Assembly (NCBI GenBank): GCA_018798825.1
Contig: CP076355.1
Span: 464,001 to 528,000 of the forward strand
Direction: 5' to 3'
Origin: Ochrobactrum sp. BTU1
GTDB taxonomy: Bacteria; Pseudomonadota; Alphaproteobacteria; Rhizobiales; Rhizobiaceae
Length of the DNA: 64,000 nt
Made by a program: the position numbers and the translations under genes. How positions within the stretch are numbered: position 1 is the first letter of the stretch; each line of letters begins with the position of its first letter. The notes under the pieces were generated by a model. The model worked only from the letters and a program-made list of their open reading frames with translations, had not been told where the DNA came from and made no database searches. Below are positions 1 through 8,729 of this stretch, piece by piece.

Positions 1-816
1 TTATGCTTCGATTTGCTTTGCACCTGCTTGCCGGAAGAAATCCGAAAACAGGTCGATCAGTGTCTTTTCCTGCGGTTTCCAGTCCGTGCGCGTGACCTTG
101 TTCTCAGGTATCCAGCCGGCTTGTCCTGGCAGGACATGCGACTGGACCTTGACGCCGGCCTGACGAAGACGCTCTGCATAGGCTCGCGTTTCGTCACGCA
201 TTGGACATTGGGCACTGGTGACGAGCAGAGTTGGCACCAAGCCACCAAGCCGCGTACAAAGGGCGGGCGCGGCATAGGGGTGGGTGAACCCTGCACATTC
301 GCCAAGATAGTTCTGCCAGCCGTCTGCAATCGTTTGAACGGCACTCTCCGGACAATATTTGCGGAAAGATGCCGTGGCGAGGCATGGGTCAAGCATGGGC
401 GAAAGCAATATCTGACCCTTAAGATCCGCCAGATGTTGATCGCGCGCCATGAGTGCCACGCCGGCTGCAATATTACCGCCCGCCTCTTCACCGGCGACGA
501 ACAGCATAGACTTCTTGTGCGCAAACTCCGGACAACGCGCGCGCATTGAGGTCATTATGGAATAAGCCACATCCAGTGCCGCCGGGAACGGGTTGAGACA
601 GGCCGATGAATATTCAGGCGATACGACCACCGCACCTGCCTCAGCAAGTGTTTCGGCAACGCGTTCGCAGGCACCAAGACAGCTGTTTGAGAACGCCCCC
701 CCATGCAGGTGTAAAACCACTGGTGGCGGTGAAAGCAACCTGGCACCGCGATAAATGCGTGCCGTGCAGGTGGAATCACCAGCCTGCATTGTTCCAACCG
801 TAAATTTCTCGCACAT
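1..816 (-). CDS. alpha/beta hydrolase fold protein (HSL-like), nucleophile missing
   Basis: A 271-aa protein of the hormone-sensitive-lipase / acetyl-hydrolase type. The oxyanion-hole motif HLHGGAFS is near residue 37 and the Asp region reads DETRAYAERLRQAG. In active members the nucleophile elbow reads GDSAGG; here it is GEEAGG (codons GAA GAG near nt 500), so the catalytic Ser is replaced by Glu. The usual C-terminal catalytic His motif is also not evident (LPGQAGWIP). The fold is clear but esterase activity is doubtful. The ORF is complete: ATG at 816 and TAA at the first three bases of the window. It is divergent from the LysR gene, which may control it. Confidence 0.8.
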   Translation of the reverse strand: MCEKFTVGTMQAGDSTCTARIYRGARLLSPPPVVLHLHGGAFSNSCLGACERVAETLAEAGAVVVSPEYSSACLNPFPAALDVAYSIMTSMRARCPEFAHKKSMLFVAGEEAGGNIAAGVALMARDQHLADLKGQILLSPMLDPCLATASFRKYCPESAVQTIADGWQNYLGECAGFTHPYAAPALCTRLGGLVPTLLVTSAQCPMRDETRAYAERLRQAGVKVQSHVLPGQAGWIPENKVTRTDWKPQEKTLIDLFSDFFRQAGAKQIEA

Positions 817-844
817 CTTTCTTGCTTTCGTGACTAGCGGTCAA

Positions 845-900
845 TTGATTCTGACATTTGTTCGACCTCTGTAACTCGTAAGAGCAAATGTCGGAATCAA
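845..900. repeat. imperfect inverted repeat, 16-bp arms
   Basis: The arms at 845-860 and 885-900 are reverse complements at 15 of 16 positions, with a 24-nt centre. Short copies of ctagcgg flank the structure on both sides in direct orientation (834-840 and 904-910). It lies upstream of the hydrolase start. The arms resemble those of the hairpin at 41146-41194, which suggests a dispersed palindromic element rather than an operator. Confidence 0.55.
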
Positions 901-933
901 ACCACTAGCGGCAAACTGCCATGTTGAGATATT

Positions 934-1000
934 ACCATTGTCTATTATCTGGAATAGTCCCCATGTATTGGTTACACTATCCAAAATTTCGAACAATGGT
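934..1000. promoter_or_regulatory. putative LysR control region
   Basis: The hydrolase and LysR starts are divergent. The interval holds an 8-bp inverted repeat (ACCATTGT 934-941, ACAATGGT 993-1000) and a 16-bp dyad CTATTATCTGGAATAG at about 942-957, which has the general look of a LysR box. Assignment is by position and symmetry only. Confidence 0.3.
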
Positions 1001-1011
1001 GGCTATTGAAA

Positions 1012-1938
1012 ATGGATCAGCTCTCCGCCATGCGCGCATTTCTGCGGGTGGTTGAAACCGGTAACTTCACGCGTGCATCTGCCTCTCTCAATGTGCCGAA
1101 GGCCACAATCAGCAATCTTATTCAAGGATTGGAAGCCCATCTTCGTACAAAACTCCTCAATCGCACGACCCGCCGTGTTCTCGTAACACCGGATGGCGCA
1201 CTTTACTATGAGCGTGCTGCACGCTTGCTTTCCGATCTCGAAGAATTGGACGGCAGTCTCTCAAGCGCCCAGACACTACCCAAAGGCCGCCTGCGCGTAG
1301 AAATGGCGAGTGCGGTTGCCAATCTGATCATCATCCCGGCATTAATCGAGTTTCATCAACGCTATCCTGATATTCAGATTGATCTGGGCGTATCAGACCG
1401 CCCTGTCGATTATGTGGCGGAAAACGTCGACTGTGCGATCCGGATCGGCGAGTTGAGCGATCAGTCGCTGATTGCGCGCCGGATAGGCGATATGCATTTT
1501 ATCGCCTGTGCGTCTGCGAAATATCTTGATCGGTGCTCCACACCTAAACATCCATCCGACCTGAGCAATAATTGTCATGTAGTTGGCTATTTCCGGCCTT
1601 CAACCGGTCAGCAAATGCCATTTCACTTCAAACGAGGTACGGAAGAGGTCGAGGTCAATGGACGCTATGTTGTTGCGGCCAATGAATCTACCACCTATCT
1701 TGCCGCTGCACGCGCTGGCTTAGGCGTGGTGCAGGCGCCATTATTCATGGTGCAAGAGGATATAGCGAACGGCGCCTTGCGCCCGGTATTGCAGGACTGG
1801 CAGATCGAGCCGATGCCGATCCATCTCGTCTACCCACCCAATCGCCATTTGAGCAATCGCCTCCGCGTTTTTGCTGATTGGGTCGTTAAAGTCGTTGCGC
1901 GATCTCAGGATCTTGCACCGAACGGGACGAATGGATGA
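1012..1938 (+). CDS. LysR family transcriptional regulator
   Basis: A 308-aa LysR-type regulator. The N-terminal winged helix-turn-helix begins [19 protein letters not shown], followed by the recognition helix region around residues 18-60. The rest is a type 2 periplasmic-binding-like effector domain. I chose the ATG at 1012 because family members begin at this Met; a TTG two codons upstream is less likely. It is divergent from the inactive-looking hydrolase, the usual arrangement of a LysR regulator and its target. The effector is unknown. Confidence 0.92.
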   Translation: MDQLSAMRAFLRVVETGNFTRASASLNVPKATISNLIQGLEAHLRTKLLNRTTRRVLVTPDGALYYERAARLLSDLEELDGSLSSAQTLPKGRLRVEMASAVANLIIIPALIEFHQRYPDIQIDLGVSDRPVDYVAENVDCAIRIGELSDQSLIARRIGDMHFIACASAKYLDRCSTPKHPSDLSNNCHVVGYFRPSTGQQMPFHFKRGTEEVEVNGRYVVAANESTTYLAAARAGLGVVQAPLFMVQEDIANGALRPVLQDWQIEPMPIHLVYPPNRHLSNRLRVFADWVVKVVARSQDLAPNGTNG

Positions 1939-1960
1939 GCAAAGTAGGTGATTCATGACT

Positions 1961-2800
1961 TTATGCGTCCATGTTTGCCAAAACGACAGGGATGTTCGCT
2001 TCTGAAAGCAAGGTGGATAAAATTGGGGCTGGAATTTCATTGGTTATGACGGTGGTAATGTCGTGAATCGATCCAAGTCTGACCATGGCTCTTTTGCCAA
2101 ATTTTGAGCTGTCAACTGCGAGCAGCTTTTGTGCCGCTTGTCGCAATGCGGCTGAAACGACGGCCACTTCCGTATGGTCGTCGTCACAAAGATCACCGTC
2201 ATCATCAACGCCGCTGACGGAAATGATTGCATAGTCGAACTTAAAGCGTCGGATGAATTCCGGTGTATCTTCCTGAAACATCCCGCCATCGATAGGTCGA
2301 ACAAAGCCACCAGGAACTGCTAAAGTGAAATCCGTTTTTTCACTAATAATGGCGGCGGATCTCAGGCTATATGTGACAACATGCAGGCGTTCCCTGCTTA
2401 CAAGCGCATTGGCGATCGCTTCGCATGTGGTGCCGGTGTCAAGAAAAATCGTGGCGTTATCGGGAATGAGCGCGACCACTGCTTCAGCAATCCGAGCCTT
2501 TTCATCTGCGCTATCATGCCTGCGCTGACGATAGGTGATGGGGTCCAGCGGAGCTAGCTGTGATACGCCCCCATGTAACCTTCTGACCTTGCCCTGATGC
2601 TCCAGATCCGCAATGTCACGTCTGGCTGTTTGCGTGGTAACGCGGAATCGTTCGGCGATCTCCTCCAGCGAAACATAATGGCTGTTCTCAATCCACTGAA
2701 GCAGCATTTGCTGACGGATTTCTTTCTTTTTGCCACCGGAACCAGCAAGTTCGCTCATATTTGCTCTCGCATCCTTATGCGCGTGGTTGCTCAGATCCAT
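1961..2800 (-). CDS. DeoR/GlpR family transcriptional regulator
   Basis: A 279-aa DeoR-type repressor. The N-terminal HTH contains EEIAERFRVTTQTARRDIAD (about residues 46-65), followed by KVRRLHGG, which is typical of the family. The C-terminal DeoR sensor domain (NATIFLDTGTTCEAIANAL, then VVTYSL and the SGVDDDGDL region) normally binds a phosphorylated sugar. The start may be ATG at 2800 or the internal ATG at 2758 (MSELAG), which has GAGAG upstream. It is divergent from the EEP autotransporter and could regulate it. Confidence 0.9.
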   Translation of the reverse strand: MDLSNHAHKDARANMSELAGSGGKKKEIRQQMLLQWIENSHYVSLEEIAERFRVTTQTARRDIADLEHQGKVRRLHGGVSQLAPLDPITYRQRRHDSADEKARIAEAVVALIPDNATIFLDTGTTCEAIANALVSRERLHVVTYSLRSAAIISEKTDFTLAVPGGFVRPIDGGMFQEDTPEFIRRFKFDYAIISVSGVDDDGDLCDDDHTEVAVVSAALRQAAQKLLAVDSSKFGKRAMVRLGSIHDITTVITNEIPAPILSTLLSEANIPVVLANMDA

Positions 2801-2877
2801 CTCTCATTCCCAGGTTGAAATAGGCAAGGAAATTGTTGGCTTAGGCCACAAGAACTCACAGAGGCGATAGCAAATAA

Positions 2878-2969
2878 AAATGTAATATTAATGACAATTA
2901 CTGTTCATGGGGTGGGATAATTGAGTCTTCCAAAGTCGCCCTGGAGTAAAATGTAATAAAAGTGACATT
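2878..2969. promoter_or_regulatory. direct repeats between DeoR gene and autotransporter
   Basis: Two similar about 21-bp boxes start at 2878 and 2949 (AAATGTAATattAaTGACAatt and AAATGTAATaaaAgTGACAtt). They lie 71 bp apart, close to seven helical turns. They fall in the divergent promoter region and could be DeoR operators. A second TGACA...TGTCA dyad overlaps the downstream copy. Confidence 0.35.
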
Positions 2970-3063
2970 GAATTCTGTCATTTCAGTATCAGGTGAAGTT
3001 GGATGATCAATCCGGCTGTCACATTGATGAAGTGGATGCATTTTCCAAGAAAAGGACTGAGGG

Positions 3064-6000
3064 ATGGTACCGGGGACAAGCAAACGTAACCGAAAACTTC
3101 TGGCTTTAACTGCGCAGCTTTTATGTGGCGTTGCAGTCGCGGGAATAGCTGCTGCTCCGGCACGCGCGGCCGATAGCTATGACATTCGTGTCATGACGCT
3201 CAATATCTGGAACAAGTTCAAACAGAACCCGGAACTGACCGCGGATTTTATGGCAGCCGCCAATTTTGATGTCCTCGGTATGCAGGAAATCAACGGTAGT
3301 ACTTATGTTACGCGCATCCCCGATTTCCTCCAAGCCGCTGGTCGTGGCACTTACGGCAACGTGCAGGTCGGCGATGTGGGTATTATTTCGCGTCTCCCGG
3401 GCACGTTTGGAACACTTAATCTGGGTGGATCGACGCAGGGGCGCTATGTCAGCTACACTCAGCTGGATGCCCAAGGTTCCCGCCCGCAGACAATGATCGG
3501 TACGGTTCATCTTGATTATGCAGACGGTTCAACTGGTCGCCTGAACGAAGCCAAAGCCCTCAATACATGGGCAAAAGGATTTAATCAGCCAATTATTGTT
3601 CTTGGCGATTTCAATGCTGGTGATGTTTCTGAGCGCGGTCTTCATCACATTGATGCACAGATTAGGCTGATGCAGCAGTCTGACGGTAATACATTTTACC
3701 GCGATCTGACACGGCAGTATGTTCTCAACGCCAATCAGCAGACCATGCGTGCGGTCATCCAGGAAGCATATGCCGGACAAAACATCGATAACCTATCGTG
3801 GAAGCAATGGGGTGACGCTCTTTCAGTCGCCTACAGAGCTGGTAAGGATGTTGGTCTTCAAGAAGAAACCTATGCGGTAGATAACAACACGCCGGTTACC
3901 ATGAATGTTCTCAAGAAGCAGTATATGCTGCTTCAGACTGATGCGGCCCGTGAAGGTTTCAAGCCACATGATCTCAACGATGGTAGCACCACATGGCCAT
4001 CGGCAGGCGAAGACGCAACCAATACCTGGGCGAGCTGGGACCGTGCCAAGATCGACCATTTCCTCGTCTCGCGACCATTCGGGAAGTGGTATGAGATTGT
4101 AGATGATCCCAATGATCCCTATACCGGGGTGATTAAAGACGTAAAAGTCACTCGGCCTGGCCGCCAGCCAGAAGCAATCTCGGATCATGAACCCGTTGCG
4201 CACGATTTCCGCTGGGTCGGGCCTCAGTTGCAGACCTACTCGGAAAATCAAGTCCAGAAAACACGATTCGTTTGGGGTGCCAATGCTTTTGGCTTTGCGG
4301 ACAAGAACAAGGAATTTGTTCTAACGCGAAACAACCAACGTACAGATATCTATCTTGGCCAGATTTCGGATGCCAATGGCAAACCAATCCTGAACGATCT
4401 GACGCTTGAAGAGAAGAAGACATTGCTCAACTGCGATAGCACCGATGCGCGCTTCCAGCAGGCCATCAAGGACTATTGTATTGATGACCACTCCTTCATT
4501 GGTGAAACAGCAGTAACCGACGGCGGAACGATCCTTGTCAGCGAAGATGCAGCTCTTGGCAATGCCGCTGCGCGCCTGCGTCTCATTGATGGCGGTTTGC
4601 GCATAACTGGCAGCGATATGAAAACACTGGATCGCACCGTTTCGCTTGAAGGGCTTGGATGGATCGACATTGCTGATGCAAACAACCGCGTGACGTTGTT
4701 GCAGCAAGCCACGGGCGAGGGCGCTCTGCTCAAGCGTGGAGCCGGTACGCTCGTACTGGGGCAGGCAAACAACTATACGGGCGGAACCTTGGTTGAAGGC
4801 GGTGCGCTTCAAGCCGGTGTAAATGGTGCATTCGTTAACAACACCGCTTTCGCCGTGAATGGTGGCAAGCTTGATCTCAATAATTTCAATGTGAGCATGT
4901 CGTCGCTGATGGGTGAGGGCGGAACTTTGAGCCTTGGTTCTGCAGCTTTGACTGTAGACCAGTCTGCCAATACGCGTTTTGACGGCAACATTGACGGTAC
5001 TGGCAGCCTTACGAAGTCCGGCACAGGTGTTCTGGTTCTCAATGGTGCCAACACCTATACAGGTGGTACAACTGTAAAAGAAGGCGGTCTGGTCATCGGT
5101 GATGCATCCCATTCAGGTGCATTCCTTGGCGGCACGGTTAGCGTTGAAAACGGCGCACATCTTAGTGGCGCAGGCATCATCGGCGGACTTTACGCTGGTG
5201 CTGGCAGTATCATAGCGCCGGGCAATTCTATCGGCACGCTGAAGGTTACCGGCAATCTGGCATTTGATGCGGGAGCTACTTATGTCACTGAAATTGATGC
5301 CGCCGGTAAAAGTGACCGTATCGATGTGAGTGGAACGGCAGCGCTTGGTGGCGCTAAGGTTCATGTAGAAAAGGCTGCTGGCACCTATATGCCGGGCAAG
5401 CGTTACACCATTCTGAGTGCTGAAGGCGGCATCACAGGTACATTTGGCGATATGAGCCAGAACATGCCTTTCGTAGATCTCGGTTTGGCTTATGACGCCA
5501 ATGCGGTTTACCTCGAAATCGCTCGTAACGATGTCGACTTCATTGCTACAGCAAAGACAAGTAATCAGAAGTCGGTAGCCCTCGCTGTGGAAGAGCTTGG
5601 TGCTGGCAACGCTGTTTACGACACGGTCGTCATGCAGGACAGCGAAGAAAATGCGCTTCGCGCATTCAATGCTCTTTCGGGTGAAGTTCATGCTTCAACG
5701 CGAACTGCGATCATCAATGACAGTTCCATTGTGCGAAATGCAGTTATGGACCGCATTGGTGCAGCATTTGGTGGTGAGCGAAATGCTGCATCTTCGTCGG
5801 TCGCAACGGATGCCGATTCAGCTCAGATTTCCGCACCGCGCGCAGCAATCTGGGGGCAGGCGCTCGGTCAATGGAGTGAGACCGGAGCTGACGGAAATGC
5901 CGGTAAGTTGAAGCAATCCACGGGTGGCTTCGTTGCAGGATATGATGCGGAAGTTGTCGAAAACTGGAGACTGGGTGCTCTCGCAGGATACAGCCGCACA

Positions 6001-6660
6001 AGCTTCGATGTGAATGATCGCAACTCGTCGGGTCACAGCGATAATTATCATCTGGGTATCTATGGTGGCACTCAATGGGACGCGACACTGCTCAAAGCAG
6101 GCGTTGCCTATAGCTGGCACAAAATCGAAGCCGATCGCTTTGTCACTTTCCCCGGCTTTTCAGAGAGTCTTGATACGGATTACAGCGCAAATATCTTACA
6201 GGCTTTTGGTGAACTCTCACATCGTTTCGATCTGAATGGAACAGCGATTGAGCCATTTGCGAATGTTGCTGTGGTGCGTCTGCAAACAGACCGCTTTAAC
6301 GAGCATGGCGGCAATGCTGCGCTGCAGATTGGAGAAGAAACAACGACAACTACGTTCACTACGCTTGGTCTTCGTGCTTCTGCTCCTGTCGTGTTTGGTA
6401 GCATGAATGCCAAGCTCAACGGAACAGTCGGCTGGCAGCACGCCTATGGCGACACTATACCGACTGCAGCTGCTGCATTTGATGCTGGAACAGTATTTGA
6501 AGTGGCTGGTGCACCAATTGCCAAGGATACTGCGATTATCAAGGCTGGTTTTGATATTGATCTCGGCAACCAGACGACCTTGGGTCTTGAATATTCTGGT
6601 CAGTATGGTTCGAGCTTTAATCAGAATTCGGGTAAGGCCAAGCTTAGCGTAAAGTTCTAA
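3064..6660 (+). CDS. autotransporter with EEP-family passenger
   Basis: A 1198-aa type Va autotransporter. The signal peptide ends near ARA-ADS (residues 34-36). Residues about 40-385 form an endonuclease/exonuclease/phosphatase domain with its hallmark residues: N47 (LNIWN), E75 (GMQEI), H149 (TVHLDY), D182/N184 (LGDFNAG), an IDHFLVS segment and S373-D374-H375 (ISDHEPV). Autotransporter-associated repeats follow (NNYTGGTLVEGG near 570, NTYTGGTTVKEGG near 660). The barrel covers about 928-1198 and ends in VKF. EEP enzymes cleave phosphodiesters or phosphomonoesters (DNA, sphingomyelin, inositol lipids); the substrate here is unknown. Presumably it is displayed on or released from the outer membrane. 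A strong terminator follows. Confidence 0.93.
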   Translation: MVPGTSKRNRKLLALTAQLLCGVAVAGIAAAPARAADSYDIRVMTLNIWNKFKQNPELTADFMAAANFDVLGMQEINGSTYVTRIPDFLQAAGRGTYGNVQVGDVGIISRLPGTFGTLNLGGSTQGRYVSYTQLDAQGSRPQTMIGTVHLDYADGSTGRLNEAKALNTWAKGFNQPIIVLGDFNAGDVSERGLHHIDAQIRLMQQSDGNTFYRDLTRQYVLNANQQTMRAVIQEAYAGQNIDNLSWKQWGDALSVAYRAGKDVGLQEETYAVDNNTPVTMNVLKKQYMLLQTDAAREGFKPHDLNDGSTTWPSAGEDATNTWASWDRAKIDHFLVSRPFGKWYEIVDDPNDPYTGVIKDVKVTRPGRQPEAISDHEPVAHDFRWVGPQLQTYSENQVQKTRFVWGANAFGFADKNKEFVLTRNNQRTDIYLGQISDANGKPILNDLTLEEKKTLLNCDSTDARFQQAIKDYCIDDHSFIGETAVTDGGTILVSEDAALGNAAARLRLIDGGLRITGSDMKTLDRTVSLEGLGWIDIADANNRVTLLQQATGEGALLKRGAGTLVLGQANNYTGGTLVEGGALQAGVNGAFVNNTAFAVNGGKLDLNNFNVSMSSLMGEGGTLSLGSAALTVDQSANTRFDGNIDGTGSLTKSGTGVLVLNGANTYTGGTTVKEGGLVIGDASHSGAFLGGTVSVENGAHLSGAGIIGGLYAGAGSIIAPGNSIGTLKVTGNLAFDAGATYVTEIDAAGKSDRIDVSGTAALGGAKVHVEKAAGTYMPGKRYTILSAEGGITGTFGDMSQNMPFVDLGLAYDANAVYLEIARNDVDFIATAKTSNQKSVALAVEELGAGNAVYDTVVMQDSEENALRAFNALSGEVHASTRTAIINDSSIVRNAVMDRIGAAFGGERNAASSSVATDADSAQISAPRAAIWGQALGQWSETGADGNAGKLKQSTGGFVAGYDAEVVENWRLGALAGYSRTSFDVNDRNSSGHSDNYHLGIYGGTQWDATLLKAGVAYSWHKIEADRFVTFPGFSESLDTDYSANILQAFGELSHRFDLNGTAIEPFANVAVVRLQTDRFNEHGGNAALQIGEETTTTTFTTLGLRASAPVVFGSMNAKLNGTVGWQHAYGDTIPTAAAAFDAGTVFEVAGAPIAKDTAIIKAGFDIDLGNQTTLGLEYSGQYGSSFNQNSGKAKLSVKF

Positions 6661-6678
6661 CCCCTATTGAGCAAAGTT

Positions 6679-6720
6679 GTGGCCGGTGAGACAGTCATTT
6701 CTCACCGGCCATTTTGTTTT
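6679..6720 (+). terminator. rho-independent terminator after EEP autotransporter
   Basis: The perfect stem TGGCCGGTGAGA / TCTCACCGGCCA has an 8-nt loop (6680-6711) and is followed by TTTTGTTTT. Its end overlaps the stop of the convergent tctA, so it may serve both strands. Confidence 0.9.
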
Positions 6721-8239
6721 AGGAACTATGAGTTTGCGCAGCCAGCACACGCTGATTGCGGCGGCGATAAGCTGACCATGTTCCCCACACGAGTAGTGCG
6801 GCAGTGACGGCGAGAACCGTGGCACTGATTGGACGGTCGATGAATGTGGAGAACGAGCCACGCGACATCAACATCGCCCGCCGGAAGTGCTCTTCCATGA
6901 GCGGTCCGAGCACAAAGCCGAGCAAAAGGGGGGCGGCGGGGAAGTTGAAGATACGCATGAGGTATCCGGCAAAGCCAAAGAACACCACTAGCCAAACTTC
7001 AAAGGCACTGTTGTTGACCGAATAGGTTCCGATGCAGATGAACATCAGAACGGCAGGAAACAGGAGGTGATATGGGATTGTTAGTAGTCTCACCCAGACG
7101 CCAATCAGGGGAACATTGAGGATCACCAGCAACAGATTGCCGATCCAGAAACTCATGATCAGACCCCAGAACAGAGATGGTTGATCGGTCATGAGAGTAG
7201 GGCCTGGCGCAATGCCGTGGATCATCAGAGCGCCCAGCATCAGCGCCATGGTCGGACTGCCCGGAATGCCCAGTGAAAGCGTGGGAATGAACGAGGTCTG
7301 ATCTGCGGAATTATTGGCAGACTCCGGCGCCATGATACCTTCGATTGCACCTTTGCCGAAGCGCTCCGGTTCTTTTGCCACACGCTTTTCGACAGCATAA
7401 GCCATGAAAGCCGCCACTGATGGACCGGTGCCCGGCAATGTGCCGAAGAAGGCGCCGATTGACGATCCCCGTAGCATCGGGAACCATGACCGGCTTACGT
7501 CTTCGCGGGATGGCTTCATGGCCTTGAGTTTCACACTCTCTGGGTCAATGTCACCGACATTGACTTTACGCACGCTGGCAATCACTTCGGATACGCCGAA
7601 AATGCCCATGGCAAGCGCAATCAGGCTGATGGCGTCGGTCAGTTCGAGTACGCCAAACGAAAAGCGTGCAGTGCCGGTGTAGATATCAGCACCGACTGTG
7701 CCAAACATGATGCCGAGAACAACCATTGCGAGGCCCTTTGCCAGCGAGCCATCCGATATTGTGGACGCAGCAACCAGCCCCAGAACCATTAGCGAGAAAT
7801 AGTCCGCCGAGCCAAAGCTCAACGCATATTTTGCGATGATGGGTGAGAACAACATCAGCAAAACAATACCAATGGAACCACCAACGAAAGAGGCGACCGT
7901 GGTCATCAGAAGCGCGATACCGCCGCGCCCCTGACGCGCCATCGGATACCCGTCCAGGCAGGTGACAGCATTGGCAGGCGTTCCGGGGATATTGAGCAGT
8001 ATGGAGGCTGTGTTCCCTCCATAAGAGGTGCCGTACCAGATGCCTGCCAGCATGATGAGAGCGGTGGTAGGCTCTAGATAGAAGGTGATCGGGAAAAGCA
8101 TAGAAATGGCTGAAAGCACCCCGATACCTGGAATGACGCCAATCAGAGTTCCCAGAAACACCCCCAGAAAACAATAGAAGAGATTGTTAAGCGTCAGAGC
8201 TGTTTCCAGGCCAATCGCGATATTGGAGAATATGTCCAT
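6719..8239 (-). CDS. tctA: tripartite tricarboxylate transporter large permease TctA
   Basis: About 506 aa. This is the large multi-spanning membrane subunit of a TTT-type secondary transporter for citrate-like or other carboxylates. It contains the family signatures LGTLIGVIPGIGVL near the N-terminus, GIWYGTSYGGNTASILLN, and GTLPGTGPSVAAFMAYA. I chose the Met at 8239 (MDIFSNIAIGLE), which fits the family N-terminus and overlaps the tctB stop (TGATG). The longer ORF adds an implausible 24-residue leader. It is the last gene of tctCBA. Confidence 0.95.
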   Translation of the reverse strand: MDIFSNIAIGLETALTLNNLFYCFLGVFLGTLIGVIPGIGVLSAISMLFPITFYLEPTTALIMLAGIWYGTSYGGNTASILLNIPGTPANAVTCLDGYPMARQGRGGIALLMTTVASFVGGSIGIVLLMLFSPIIAKYALSFGSADYFSLMVLGLVAASTISDGSLAKGLAMVVLGIMFGTVGADIYTGTARFSFGVLELTDAISLIALAMGIFGVSEVIASVRKVNVGDIDPESVKLKAMKPSREDVSRSWFPMLRGSSIGAFFGTLPGTGPSVAAFMAYAVEKRVAKEPERFGKGAIEGIMAPESANNSADQTSFIPTLSLGIPGSPTMALMLGALMIHGIAPGPTLMTDQPSLFWGLIMSFWIGNLLLVILNVPLIGVWVRLLTIPYHLLFPAVLMFICIGTYSVNNSAFEVWLVVFFGFAGYLMRIFNFPAAPLLLGFVLGPLMEEHFRRAMLMSRGSFSTFIDRPISATVLAVTAALLVWGTWSAYRRRNQRVLAAQTHSS

Positions 8240-8688
8240 CAGAACGGCCACCGGAACATTGCAACAGGAAGCCCAAGTCCGACACGGAAGACCAGCCAGG
8301 CGATAAGGCAAAGTGCGGTTGAAAGAATTGTCAGGCTAAGTGGCTTCACACGCAACTCGGCGAAGGACGAAATTACGACAACGCTCAGCACTGCCGGGAT
8401 CAAGCCAAAGGGCCGGATCGTGAGCGCGAAAGCACCGACACCCAACAGAACATAAATTGGAGTCCAGACACGAATTTCCGGCATAACGCCCGGGCGGAAG
8501 AAAGCTGGTATGGCAATCACCAGACCGAAGCCAGCCAGTACAACGCCAAGTGATGTCGGGAACATACCCGGTCCCATGCGCCGCAACGTGCCAAGCTCGT
8601 AGTTTGCAGCCGCATACCAGGAGAAAGCGAGACCGAGGGCAACCAGCAGGATGCCCCCAACGATATCTCTATAATCTCGGGACAGCAT
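8239..8688 (-). CDS. tctB: tripartite tricarboxylate transporter small permease TctB
   Basis: About 149 aa with roughly four predicted membrane segments, the small membrane subunit of the TTT transporter. The N-terminal MLSRDYRDIVGGILLVALGL and the RMGPGMFP motif are typical of TctB. I chose ATG at 8688, with GGGG about 9 nt upstream, over a TTG at 8703. It sits between tctC and tctA and overlaps tctA. Confidence 0.9.
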   Translation of the reverse strand: MLSRDYRDIVGGILLVALGLAFSWYAAANYELGTLRRMGPGMFPTSLGVVLAGFGLVIAIPAFFRPGVMPEIRVWTPIYVLLGVGAFALTIRPFGLIPAVLSVVVISSFAELRVKPLSLTILSTALCLIAWLVFRVGLGLPVAMFRWPF

Positions 8689-8729
8689 TTTGCGATACCC
8701 CAATGAAATGGATTAGATTTTGTCAGTTT

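Noticed and set aside
4321-5691. Long antisense frames inside the EEP autotransporter repeats
   Set aside because: Repetitive glycine-rich coding sequence commonly leaves open antisense frames; neither shows a family pattern or a ribosome-binding site.
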